DNA of 64,000 nucleotides from Linnemannia schmuckeri (Eukaryota > Mortierellomycota > Mortierellomycetes > Mortierellales > Mortierellaceae), in assembly GCA_029449235.1 (NCBI GenBank), contig JANATG010000021.1, forward strand, positions 599,501 to 663,500, given 5' to 3'. The notes beneath the pieces are model-generated. The model was given only the letters and a program-made list of their open reading frames with translations. It ran no database searches and had not been told where the DNA came from. Every line of letters starts with the position of its first letter. Position 1 is the first letter of the stretch. Made by a program: the position numbers and the translations under genes. Shown in pieces: positions 42,127 through 51,852 of this stretch.

Positions 42127-42508
42127 AGCTCAACCGTTTTTCTCCACTCTCAGGTTTTAGTGTTTAAGGGCTAAAGTTGTTGCAGAGGCGGGGTTTTTCC
42201 TCATCCCTTTCGCATGTCTTTTGGCCACAAAAAGGGAAAAATTATTTGAAGAAAAAGTGAGCCAGCAAAAAAACGGACGTATAGTGTGAACTCATCCAAA
42301 ATAGAAATACATATGCGTGCAATTAAAGAAATCAAAATTAGCCCCAACCAGACCGATCTTCTGTTTCCTTTTCAACTCGCAAGAAAATGAGAAAAAAGGA
42401 CAAAAAACAAAAAGAGACGAACATGAAAAGACGGATTGTGATCTTGCTCTCAATGGCACGAAATAGTTGTTAAATGATGATTTATTGTCTGTATGAACAA
42501 AGTGACAC

Positions 42509-43093
42509 TTAGTGCAAATCCTGATTCGAGTGCGAATGTGGATAAACGGACAGTAACTTACGCCGCAAATTGAACAAACATCTTGCCGCGGCATATTCTC
42601 TCAGAGAAACATGAGCGGGAAGAGAAAAAAGCAAAAAAGTGAGTGCTTGCCACAGATTGTCAAGCATATATGTAGCAAGAGTCCCCACGACCGAACAATC
42701 CGGATAGAACTCGCCAGTCTGCATACATCGCAAACGACCATGTAAAGCTCGCATAAGGTAGGCATGGGGAGACTTTGAAGGAGGGGCATCCTCAAGTGGT
42801 TCGAAAGTGCAACACGAATTATCCTCAGTTTGTGGAGGACCGGAGAACAGGACAAACTGCAGCACTGTAGAGTACTCCACATAGTACAAATACTCGTCTA
42901 CAGCGGCATCGACAAAGGGTTCATGGACAGCACCGTCGTCGTCGGAACCGTACAGACCCCCATAATGCAGCTCATAGTACAGGTAATCCAGTGTATGCTC
43001 GAGGGAACCGACTTCTGCAAGAGGAGAGATTTCTAGATATATCTCATAGGCAGGATCCAAAATAGGGAAAGAAGAGGGCGAACGCATTGACAT
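42509..43093 (-). CDS. Orphan acidic protein, 194 aa
   Basis: The ATG at 43091-43093 opens a frame with an acidic, Tyr-rich N-terminal half (DYLYYELHYGGLYG, DAAVDEYLYYVEYS) and a more hydrophobic C-terminal half with several cysteines (NSCCTFEP, RLRCMQTG). A donor GTAAGT near 42557 and an acceptor near 42517 could change the last residues, but that intron would be only ~41 bp. No family recognised. It lies inside the segment bounded by the Helitron terminus, so it may be captured cargo. The LINE A tail ends about 95 bp upstream of its start. A following small frame with CSICG and CTKC on the same strand could be part of an alternative splice form. Confidence 0.5.
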   Translation of the reverse strand: MSMRSPSSFPILDPAYEIYLEISPLAEVGSLEHTLDYLYYELHYGGLYGSDDDGAVHEPFVDAAVDEYLYYVEYSTVLQFVLFSGPPQTEDNSCCTFEPLEDAPPSKSPHAYLMRALHGRLRCMQTGEFYPDCSVVGTLATYMLDNLWQALTFLLFSLPAHVSLREYAAARCLFNLRRKLLSVYPHSHSNQDLH

Positions 43094-43184
43094 CGGACGT
43101 TAAAAAATGGATGGGAATGTGGAAGGAGAAAAAAAGGCAAGTTGAAGCAAGGAGGGGTGGATGGATGAGGGGTGGAGGGATGAG

Positions 43185-43216
<32 letters not shown>

Positions 43217-43230
43217 TTTTAGTCTTTTTA

Positions 43231-46200
43231 TTAGTGGTTTGTGTCCGTAGACTTAATATGATTATTTTGTGCAATAGTTTTGTGTATTTCTTTGTTGATG
43301 TTTTTGGAGATATCGTCCCAAGACTGGGTCTGATCATGCAAAAAGAGGGTGATGTTGGCTGTGTGGACCCCAATCAGGCAACATGCTAAGAGTTGAGGAG
43401 CGGAGATGTTGTACTCGGGTTTGATGGAGAACTCTGGAGGCGTGAAAGAGAGGAGCAAGTGTAAATCCTCGTCCGACCAGAGGGGCTTGTCGGTATATTC
43501 CTTCAGCGTGGACTGCCATGCCAGATATTTGGCAGAGCACTGAAAGACGTAGTGATTCTTGTCTGCTCTCTGCTCTCTACATCCCCGCATTTCGCACTTT
43601 GGGTCTTGATTCCAGCGGTGAGCACGGAGTGTGCCACATGGAAGAATGTCTCGCTTGTATCGCCACCATATTGTGCGGGCTCTGTGAGGAATCTTTGTAC
43701 GCCAGAACTTGCGCCATTGGGATGCAGATCCTTCCTCAGAGCGGGACGTTGATACAGTGGGGGACGGGTCTGTCCCTGGTAGCGGGGAGGAGGATAGGAA
43801 GTGCCGTAGTTGTTTGGTGGTAGCAGCGCCAAAAGTCACAATGCTCTTGCCGGCTCCATAGAGTACTATGGACAGTACTCGTTGTTGGATCCGGTCGCCT
43901 ACCAGTCCCGCCGGCGGGTCCTGTATCACAGTGAGGTAGGCCTGCGACATACTCCTGATTTTTGATTGGACGAGTTGGGAGACCAGACTTTCCCGTTCCT
44001 GCTTCAGTTTGCTTGTCAGCTCAGGCTTATTAGTCACTCGGTACTTGTTGCTCTTGTCCATGGTCAACAAGAACAAATCACTGATTCGAGTTTTAAGTGG
44101 GGGTACGGTGTTATCAGCGGACGGAAACCACCATTCGACTGGGGAAGCCGCAAAGGTGGATGAATCTGGGGGACTGGCTTTGGTAATAGATGCCTTGAGG
44201 GAGGGCAGTTTGGTGGCTGCAACCACCATACGCTGGAGACTGGGGAATCCGGCTAGCATAGAGCGGTATGGGATATCTTCCGGTGCAACAACAAAGGCGA
44301 GGCGATGCGTCGAATTAGTCCGCCATTGAATGATATCCAGAGCAATATCCTTTCCCCAGGACGCCGTGGAGGAAACCGCATTACGGAGATGTTTGAGCTG
44401 GAAGACCTGGAACTGGGTGGCAGGGTCAATTACACCTAGTCCGCCCTTGTGACGTGGAGAGGTGATAGTACTCCATGCAGCTGCTGGCTTGAAGTTGCAG
44501 ACAAACGCAGTGACAATCTGTCGAACTCTGGATAGGAACTGAGTGGGAAAAGGAACCACCCACGCGAGGTGCCAAAGGCGTGATAGAATGAGGGCGTTGA
44601 CAATGGTGGCCCTGCCCAGGACTGATAGGGTGCGAGAAGAGTGTATGTCGAGACCTGCTTTGATTTTGGCGTAGATCTTGTCCCAGAATGTCTTCTCCTG
44701 ATCCTTGCCAAAGAAGATCGGGAAACCCAAGTAGGTCAGCGCATCCTGGGAGGTGGAGTCATGCCATTGGATATCAAGGGCCATTAGATGACCCTTGAGT
44801 TGCGGGTCGGCCGAGCGAGACATAGGGAATGCAATGGTTTTGTTAAGGTTGACTTTGGCATTCGAGGCCCGACCGTAGAGGGTAAGCGCGTCATCGAGGG
44901 CCCCCCATTCCGCCACCGAGGAGACTAGTGCCAGTAAATCGTCGGCATAAGCCCCGTGCTTCACCGATTGCTGTCGTGCTGGGATCGTGATTCCCTGGAC
45001 CTCTGGAGATGACTGGATGTATGCCAGAAGCGGCTCAAAGGCGAGGTTGAAAAGAAGTGGTGACAGGGGGTCTCCTTGTCGAAGACCTCTAGATTGTGTG
45101 AAGGGGTCTGAAAGAAAGCCGTTAAGGTTGAGGGAGATCCTAGTGGAAAAGAAAAGCATTGTGATGCTTCTGACGATTGGGTGAGGGAACCCAAACTTCT
45201 TCAGCACCGCCTCCAGATAAGTCGGATGAACTCTGTCGTATGCTTTCTCCTGATCCAAAAGGATTCCGACATGTTTCAGCTTCCTTGCCCTGCAATAATC
45301 CCGTAAGTTGTTGAGCACCAGTCCATTGTCTGCAATGTGCCGTCCAGCCGTGAATCCCGTCTGGTACGGACCCGTCAAAGTCCTCATGTATGGTTGAATC
45401 CGGAGAGTGAGAATCTTGGTGAATATCTTAGCGTCCGAGTTGATAAGGGATAGGGGGCGCCAGTTCGAGAGACGAGACGCGTCTCCCTTTTTGTAGAGTA
45501 GGATCATAACAGTTTCCTGCCAGGAAAGAGGAAAGGTCGAATCCAGTAGTGCCTCATTCAATACCGCAAGGAGAAGTATGCGAATCCAGGGGATGTTGAT
45601 GATATGTCGGTATAGCTCGAAAGGAAGTCCATCTCGACCTGGTGCCTTGGAGTGAGGGGCCATGCCTATCGCCTCCTCTAGCTCCTGGTCGCTGATCCTC
45701 AAAGTAAGTCCAACTTTGTCGATGTCTGTGAGTGTAGCTGTTGGAGGGAGGGAGTCTAGAAGTAGCTGAGTGGCGTGTTCATCTGACTGGTCGGGGGTAT
45801 AGAGATGAGAATAAAAATCAGCTGCCACTTGTAGTCGTTCTTCCGCCGTCGTAGTAAGGTCGTTTGTTGTGGGATTGTGAAGGGCTGGGACGAGTCTCTT
45901 TTTGAATCGCTGGGCAATAGCTCTGAAAAAGTATCTTGTACTGGCCTCGCCTTTCTCTCGCCAGGTGGTGCCCGATCGTAATGCATACGTATCTAGTTCC
46001 TCCATTGTCTGATGCTGAAGAAAGATTTCCAGCGCCTCGAGTTCCTGCGCCAGGGTAGCCTTTGTCGCTCCAGAGGCACGGGCAAAGTCAGCTAGGAGAG
46101 TTTGGCGTGTGTTGTTGAGTTCCTGAATGGCGGACTGTCGATCCCTTCGTTTGGAGATAGAGGTTTTGATGCAGAAACGTTTGATGTTGTCCTTAATCCT

Positions 46201-47046
46201 GTCCCAATGTTGTTGGTGGTTCTCGAGAGGGAGGGGATCAGCAAGGGTCGAAAGAAAACCATCTAGTTCATCCCGGAAGTCGGCGCTGTCGAGCAATCGC
46301 GCATTCATACGCCATAGTCCCCGGCCCATCTGTGGTACAGTGCTAGGAGTCAGGGTCAGTATCAGCATATCATGGTCTGAAAAAGGAGAAGAACAAAGTT
46401 GCTCTGGTTTGGAGACCTGTGAGAGGAGAGAAAAGGAAGAAAAGATATAGTCGATGGTGGTTCGGGTTTTATTCCCGGTGTGGGTAAAGGTGGTATTGGG
46501 AATAGTATGGGGGGGCGTGATGCAGTCTACTAGATGAGAATTAACCCAGTCTTGGAACTCTGGGTGTGGTCTGGAGTGATGGTGCTGGTAATTGAGATCA
46601 CCAAGAAGGAAAGCGTGTCGAGGAGGGGAGAGGAAGAAAGGAAGTGAAAGGCAGTCGAGGAAAAACTGTTTTCTGTCAGTAGGGTTAGCGTCCGCATACA
46701 TGACACAAAAGGTGGCTTCAAAAGATAGGGAGGATGACTTAATGCTGGCAGTTATGACTCTACCATCAAGGGAGGTGGAGGAAGAAGTGATAGAGAAGGA
46801 GGGATCACGAATGAGGAGTGCACAGTGCCTTGTCCACACTGCATCATTGCAATTGAAAATTTGGTTAAGTATTTGTTGCTGGTGGGTGTTCGGTCCTGGG
46901 GAGTCAAATCCCAGTTCTTGCAGGGCCAGAATGCTGTTGTCAGTTTGTCGAAGCCAGGTGTAAAAGTTTGACTGGTTGTTGGGGCCAATAGTCCTTTGGA
47001 GGTGCTGCTTGCGCATGCCTCGCACATTCAGTGTCGCTATCCGCAT
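43231..47046 (-). CDS. LINE ORF2: AP endonuclease and reverse transcriptase, 1271 aa
   Basis: The ATG at 47044-47046 shares a base with the ORF1 stop (TAATG). The N-terminal endonuclease opens MRIATLNVRGM and contains LALQELGFDS, LLGDLNYQHH, TTIDYIF and SDHDMLIL, the catalytic Asn, Glu, Asp and His groups. The RT core (about 450-760) has SWQETVMILLYKKGD, LIDQEKAYDRV-like ILLDQEKAYDRV, GLRQGDPLSPLLFNL and AYADDLLAL with the intact YADD site. The C-terminus has the zf-RVT region KIPHRARTIWWRYKRDILPC followed by CEMRGC..NHYVFQC. No RNase H is seen. The protein nicks target DNA and copies the element RNA onto it. No stop or frame break exists over 1271 codons, so it may be active. Confidence 0.93.
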   Translation of the reverse strand: MRIATLNVRGMRKQHLQRTIGPNNQSNFYTWLRQTDNSILALQELGFDSPGPNTHQQQILNQIFNCNDAVWTRHCALLIRDPSFSITSSSTSLDGRVITASIKSSSLSFEATFCVMYADANPTDRKQFFLDCLSLPFFLSPPRHAFLLGDLNYQHHHSRPHPEFQDWVNSHLVDCITPPHTIPNTTFTHTGNKTRTTIDYIFSSFSLLSQVSKPEQLCSSPFSDHDMLILTLTPSTVPQMGRGLWRMNARLLDSADFRDELDGFLSTLADPLPLENHQQHWDRIKDNIKRFCIKTSISKRRDRQSAIQELNNTRQTLLADFARASGATKATLAQELEALEIFLQHQTMEELDTYALRSGTTWREKGEASTRYFFRAIAQRFKKRLVPALHNPTTNDLTTTAEERLQVAADFYSHLYTPDQSDEHATQLLLDSLPPTATLTDIDKVGLTLRISDQELEEAIGMAPHSKAPGRDGLPFELYRHIINIPWIRILLLAVLNEALLDSTFPLSWQETVMILLYKKGDASRLSNWRPLSLINSDAKIFTKILTLRIQPYMRTLTGPYQTGFTAGRHIADNGLVLNNLRDYCRARKLKHVGILLDQEKAYDRVHPTYLEAVLKKFGFPHPIVRSITMLFFSTRISLNLNGFLSDPFTQSRGLRQGDPLSPLLFNLAFEPLLAYIQSSPEVQGITIPARQQSVKHGAYADDLLALVSSVAEWGALDDALTLYGRASNAKVNLNKTIAFPMSRSADPQLKGHLMALDIQWHDSTSQDALTYLGFPIFFGKDQEKTFWDKIYAKIKAGLDIHSSRTLSVLGRATIVNALILSRLWHLAWVVPFPTQFLSRVRQIVTAFVCNFKPAAAWSTITSPRHKGGLGVIDPATQFQVFQLKHLRNAVSSTASWGKDIALDIIQWRTNSTHRLAFVVAPEDIPYRSMLAGFPSLQRMVVAATKLPSLKASITKASPPDSSTFAASPVEWWFPSADNTVPPLKTRISDLFLLTMDKSNKYRVTNKPELTSKLKQERESLVSQLVQSKIRSMSQAYLTVIQDPPAGLVGDRIQQRVLSIVLYGAGKSIVTFGAATTKQLRHFLSSSPLPGTDPSPTVSTSRSEEGSASQWRKFWRTKIPHRARTIWWRYKRDILPCGTLRAHRWNQDPKCEMRGCREQRADKNHYVFQCSAKYLAWQSTLKEYTDKPLWSDEDLHLLLSFTPPEFSIKPEYNISAPQLLACCLIGVHTANITLFLHDQTQSWDDISKNINKEIHKTIAQNNHIKSTDTNH

Positions 47047-48668
47047 TAATGTTGAGTACGGGGGGAGCGACGCTTGTCAGTATTCTTGGGTGAGGTTCCC
47101 AATGCTTGAGATACCACCTTCTTCATCGAAGTGAGCAAGCCATTTTGGGAGGAGTGAGGTGAAACGTCATAGACTTGGGAAAGGGTAGGAGAAGATGTGT
47201 AAACGGATGAGTGGTCGTCGGGATACTCGCTGTTAGGATTTTTTCTAGAATGAACGGAATGGGCTCTTCTACCCTTCAGCGATTTAGTTGATCGAGTCGA
47301 TCTTATAGAAAAGGCCGAACGAGCCGAACGGACTGACTGCGCCGAAGAGGTGGACATTTCGTCAACCTGTCGTTTGTTGGGCTTATTTGGTGTCTGTGCA
47401 CTGGCGACGTCGACATCGAGAGCGGCAATCGCAGCAGCCTGTGAGGCTGTGACAGGTGGCAACTCCTCATTCGTGGAAGAGGGAGGCGAGGGGGTTGAAT
47501 GGGATGGGGCAGTTGGAGTTGGTGTGAATTTTAAGTTTGTGATCTCAGGGGTAAAGTTAAAAGATGGTGTGGGGACCTGGTCAACGTCCATACCAGAGGG
47601 AGTGTTTGGGACAGGGGATGAAGGAATAGTCTCCGGGACAACTTCAGAGTCCTCAGATGACAGGGAAGTTGCCTCGGGAGCAGTACTCTGAGGAGAAGAA
47701 GATGAAGGAGGAAGGGGAACAGAAGGGTTGGAAGAGGAAGAAGATTTGTCAGCCGAAAGGTCTCTCACAGGCTCCTTACCTTTGCTGGCCTTGTTATCTC
47801 TTTCAGAGAACCTACTACATTGATATGTGATGTGGCCTGCTGCCTTGCACTTGTAGCAGATCAAAGATAGTCTGCTGGGGCAGCGGTTGAGGATGTGACC
47901 GTCCTGTCTGCAATAGTTACAGAAGGGGGAACTGCCCGCCCATTGAATCCTGACCGGTGCCTTCTGGTGGTGAGGGATCATAAGCGTGCGCTCCATCGAG
48001 ACATCTTCAGGGGTGTAGACGCCCTTAACGTAGACATAAAATAGGTGGGTGGGTGCAAAAATCGCCTTTGAAGAAGGAAAGGTAGGGATCTCAATCCTGA
48101 TAACCTTGCCCATCTTCTTCTTGGTCTGGATAAAGTCGATCACTCTTTGATAGAGTAGGTCGCCCGTATCTTGAGAGGACTGGAACTGATAGTTGGAAAA
48201 TATGAGTTTGGTGATGATATAGTCCATGTTGGATGAAAGAGGGTGGTGGGGGATGCCTTTGAAGGTGATGGGCTTTGTGGAGAGGGTGGCGGCATCCAGG
48301 CGCTCATGGTAGACCACCTCAATTCGTCGCTGTTTGTCGGGGCAATTGAAGGCGTTGATGCTGATGATGGGCATGGTAAGCTTGGAAGCTTCAATAAGCG
48401 TCTTGTGGGTTGTGAATACCGCATCTAGAAAGTCCCCAACGGGAGTGGTGCTGGGAGCCATGTACGCAATCGCCTTCGGGTTGACGAGTTCCACGCGGGC
48501 ACCCTTGTGTTGGGGGGCAATCTTGGCAAGGTGACCGTCAGTGGGATCGTTGAACACCGAGATGAGTTTAGGAGAGGTAATGCTGTTGGTGTTGGCAGCC
48601 TTAGAGGCATAGGAGGGAGGCGGGGGAGTGGGTGGGTCCCCCTCTTGGGGACGGCGCGATTCTGTCAT
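47046..48668 (-). CDS. LINE ORF1: RNA-binding Gag-like protein, 540 aa
   Basis: From the ATG at 48666-48668. An N-terminal Pro-rich segment is followed by a globular RNA-binding-like region (roughly 40-250) and two zinc knuckles, CNYCRQDGHILNRC and CYKCKAAGHITYQC. The C-terminal half is Ser/Pro/Thr-rich and disordered, with an Arg/Ser tract (SARSAFSIRSTRSTKS). ORF1 proteins of this type coat the element RNA and form the retrotransposition particle. Overlap with ORF2 through TAATG suggests stop-start reinitiation as the way ORF2 is translated. Confidence 0.9.
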   Translation of the reverse strand: MTESRRPQEGDPPTPPPPSYASKAANTNSITSPKLISVFNDPTDGHLAKIAPQHKGARVELVNPKAIAYMAPSTTPVGDFLDAVFTTHKTLIEASKLTMPIISINAFNCPDKQRRIEVVYHERLDAATLSTKPITFKGIPHHPLSSNMDYIITKLIFSNYQFQSSQDTGDLLYQRVIDFIQTKKKMGKVIRIEIPTFPSSKAIFAPTHLFYVYVKGVYTPEDVSMERTLMIPHHQKAPVRIQWAGSSPFCNYCRQDGHILNRCPSRLSLICYKCKAAGHITYQCSRFSERDNKASKGKEPVRDLSADKSSSSSNPSVPLPPSSSSPQSTAPEATSLSSEDSEVVPETIPSSPVPNTPSGMDVDQVPTPSFNFTPEITNLKFTPTPTAPSHSTPSPPSSTNEELPPVTASQAAAIAALDVDVASAQTPNKPNKRQVDEMSTSSAQSVRSARSAFSIRSTRSTKSLKGRRAHSVHSRKNPNSEYPDDHSSVYTSSPTLSQVYDVSPHSSQNGLLTSMKKVVSQALGTSPKNTDKRRSPRTQH

Positions 48669-48882
48669 GGGAATGAAGGTTTGCGAGGTGATGGATTCGA
48701 ATCTGGGAGTCTGAGCAACAGATAAGAATATTGAAGAGGGCTAATATTATATGGGTGAGAACAGTCCCGAAAGGCGCGAGAAGGGTGACATACCAGCCTG
48801 CGTAACTATCTGAATCTACCTGACGGTAGACAAGGGTATGTACGAACACCTCCGAGGAAAGGAAAAATAAACGCTACCCTAA

Positions 48883-49266
48883 CTACTGGTGCTTAGGGAA
48901 TGTGCTTTTGACTGCTGGTATTTTAATGCGCTTAGGAGTGGCCTCTTTGTTGGTTGCACCGCCTTCCTTGGCCTCGCGCTTGCCGCGAACACAACCACTG
49001 CTGTTGGCCTGCTGTGAAAAGTTAGTGCTATCTGTGGAACGAGGTGTAAGGTTACCATCCTTCTCAACCCACGAGTAGTTCCCATTCTTGTTAACGAACA
49101 GGAGGTAGAGCGGGCGCTTCTGTTTCTCGACATGGCTCCGGACGATGTTGTGTCCTGCCATCACGTCACGGTGCATAAACTTTTTGCAGTCGATCCCCGC
49201 CCCGCGTCTGAGCAGTAGAAGGATTTCCCACCCCTTCCTCCCTCCTTCTTCCTCACTTCTTTTCAT
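48883..49266 (-). pseudogene. Probable Fanzor (TnpB-like) C-terminal relic
   Basis: A 127-codon frame from the ATG at 49264-49266. Its middle contains CKKFMHRDVMAGHNIV and KQKRPLYL. The RD-x2-A-x2-N spacing after a cysteine is that of the last RuvC catalytic block of TnpB/Fanzor nucleases, and a trailing RPxYL is common in Fanzors. The first 27 residues (Glu/Arg/Leu-rich) do not look like the family, and the earlier RuvC blocks are absent, so it is a fragment, perhaps fused to new upstream sequence. The tail is basic (KEATPKRIKIP). Fanzors are RNA-guided nucleases of eukaryotic transposons, including Helitrons; the nearby Helitron terminus fits. A chance resemblance cannot be excluded. Confidence 0.5.
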
Positions 49267-49732
49267 TCTTATCTCTGTTCGCCCTTTCTTATACTTTCAA
49301 TGCGGCACTGCAGACATTTTAGGTTTTCTCATTTTTGATTCACCCCTAGCTTATGCCTTTTATTCTTTTTTCCTTTCAAAGTTCAGCCCACTCTTTTTCT
49401 TCAACAAAATATTTTTTTTTTCAAACAAATATCTTTCCTTCTAACATGGCATTGTTGTATCTTCTGGGTATCTTCCATTTTATCCGCCGTTGCTTTGGAA
49501 CATAATAATAAGGAAATGCGGCAAAAAAAGTTGATTTCAGGAGGATTGAAGGACTCGCGTGTGCATCGGACGCGACTAACATCTGTGTTTAGATCAACCA
49601 AATCGTCATTAGTCACGTGTACGCCTGACTGTCTTTTCTGTCGCCTTTGAAAAAAAGAGCCGCCATCGGCTTTTGGTCGTGTATTGCATACCTCCCTTTC
49701 CTTCGTTTCCATTCGTTGCCCGTCGCCAAAGC

Positions 49733-51664
49733 ATGTCTGCATCCTGGCTGCCTGCACCGCTCATCCCCCCATTCCGATTCGGCACCGTCGAGCCAGAAGT
49801 CTACCGCGGCGCATACCCCAAGCAACGCAATCTCCGCTACCTCAAACGGTACATTCATCCCCCTCCTCCATTATGTGCATTCGACAACAGGACAACGTTA
49901 TGCCAACACGTCAGGAGGAAAGTGGGGGGAGTGGGGGTAGCTTCTGCAAACAGAGGCAAGAAAGCACTAACACCCCTACCTTCTTTGTTCAATAGGTTGA
50001 AGTTGAAGACGATATTGTCACTGGTCCCGGATGAACCAGACGAGGTGTTTCAGGAGTTCTGTCAGGGGCGAGGGATTCGGCCTATTCATCTCCCGGTCGA
50101 TAAGGTCAAGGATAACGTACCACTGACATACAACCGGGCTGTTGAGGCTGTTCAAGTAAGGATAAATCGAGGAAACGAAGTGCTACAACTCCAGGATTAG
50201 GTTACAGCATCGGCGTCGTTAAATGTCTGGCACTCTATAACAGTCGGACTCATCAAGTAGCAAGGAAATTATTTGCACTCTTGGCTTTGCTTAACATATA
50301 GATTATTATCGACCCGGACAACTTGCCGATCTATATTCATTGTCTGGACGGAGCCGTCGTGACAGGACTTGTGGTCTGCTGTCTCCGTAAACTGCAGACA
50401 TGGAACATTTCCTCCGCCATGGGCGAATTCCTTAGGTATGGGAAACTTTGCCTTCTCAAAGAGACATATTTGTCATAGCAGTTCAACCACTCAATTTGCA
50501 CTCGACCTAAACAACGCCTCTTTTTCAATATTTATTATTAGGTTCTTGCGTGGAGGCGTCATCAGTTCAGAAGAGTCGGTCTTTGTGGAAAAGTTTGGCT
50601 CTGAAATCGAAATCTCGAAACCGATCCCACCATGGCTATGGGAGGGCCAGATCACGTTCAAGAAGCACCCGACCTTGAAGCTCAACTTTACGATCCCGCC
50701 CTCTGAAGCATCGTCTACGTCAGGAGCAGGAGCAGGAGCAGTACCATCGACTTTACAAGGAGGAGGGACAGGAGGGACGAATTTAGGCTATCATACCTCG
50801 ACCTCCTCATCACCCAGCATGTCTGGATCACAGCACGGCGGTACTGCGGTCGTGTTGTTGGGTCAGGGCGATAATAGTCAGCATTCAGGAAATGGTAGTG
50901 GACAGCTTGCTAATAGTTCTAGTGGAAACAGCATATCCAGCCTCGGATCTACTGGGTCAACGATAGCAGGCGCTGGGGGAACAAGAGCAAACATTAACAG
51001 CAATGCTGCGACGGCAACGGCATCAGCGTCTGGGTCAGGACTTATGAACCACGCCAGTCGATCGTCTGCAAAAGGAGGATCTAGGGACCGTCCAGGAACC
51101 AGTAAGAGCAACATCCGAACCGACTTACAAGGCCAGTCAACTTTTGCTCCAAGGTCGAGCTCAATTGCAACACCGACAACGGCTTCTCAGGCGCAGGTGC
51201 GAGGCAAACGGACGCTTGTTGACACTCAGGGCTCAATAGTAGGAGGTGGAGGAGGATCGCCTGCAGTGATTGGAGAGGGGGATCATGGTCTGACAGAAGA
51301 CTCTGGACTGGGTGTTCGAATAAACACTATTGTGCCGGGTGCCGAAGGATCTAACGCAGCCAACGCAGGCGAAGTTGATGCAGACGGTCAAGCAAAGTCT
51401 GCTGTCATTTCGATTTCCCATGACCAAGGCGAAAGAGACCAGAGTACAGCCACAGCCGCAGGAAAGGACTTCGACTCAACAACAAAGGAAACTAACACAA
51501 ATTCAACCAATACGGGCCCCAGCATCACCCAGGAACGGACATCAGGCACCAAGAATTCGCCAGCTTCAACTTCTGCAACAGTAGTTGTGCCCGAAGTCGT
51601 CGATGAGTACTATGAAGTTTCCATGACCTTGAAAGCCCTTGCACTGGAGGGAGCCGATTTTTAG
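49733..51664 (+). CDS. Oca/Siw14-type tyrosine phosphatase-like protein, 510 aa
   Basis: Four exons, 49733-49848, 49996-50155, 50302-50435 and 50542-51664, with GT..AG introns and consistent phases. The N-terminal ~180 aa match the atypical dual-specificity family of yeast Siw14 and Oca proteins: RFGTVEPEVYRGAYPKQRNL, LKTILSLVPDEP and IYIHCLDGAVVTGL. The P-loop keeps Cys106, but the expected Arg of C-x5-R is Val112, so catalysis is doubtful; members of the Oca group are known that are considered inactive and act in a complex affecting inositol pyrophosphate signalling and stress response. Residues ~190-480 are a Ser/Thr/Gly/Asn-rich disordered tail with poly-Ala/Ser tracts. The short final VVPEVVDEYYEVSMTLKALA is less disordered and may be a docking helix. 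Confidence 0.88.
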
Positions 51665-51852
51665 CGTTTTCAAATAAATGCATGGTCCTCACAAGTAGTT
51701 GTGCTGTTCATTGTTTTTAATGTAAAATGATGTGCGTGTGTTGTTGTTATGCTGCAAAAAAATACCTTCACCCACGTCTAATATCTAAAATATCCCATCC
51801 TTCCTGTCCAGTCAAATCTCATCGTGCCACATCCTGACTGATGACGTACCCT

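Larger units (their letters stand above)
43188..48870 (-). mobile_element. Full-length LINE (APE-type non-LTR retrotransposon)
   Basis: Two intact ORFs on the minus strand, a 3' untranslated tail and a long A run (T run 43188-43210 on plus). The 5' end is placed only roughly near 48870. I searched for a target duplication flanking it and found none, which may mean the 5' end is misplaced. Confidence 0.85.

Noticed and set aside
43150..48900. Target-site duplication for the LINE
   Set aside because: The sequence before the T run (GGAGGGATGAGAG) does not recur near the presumed 5' end.
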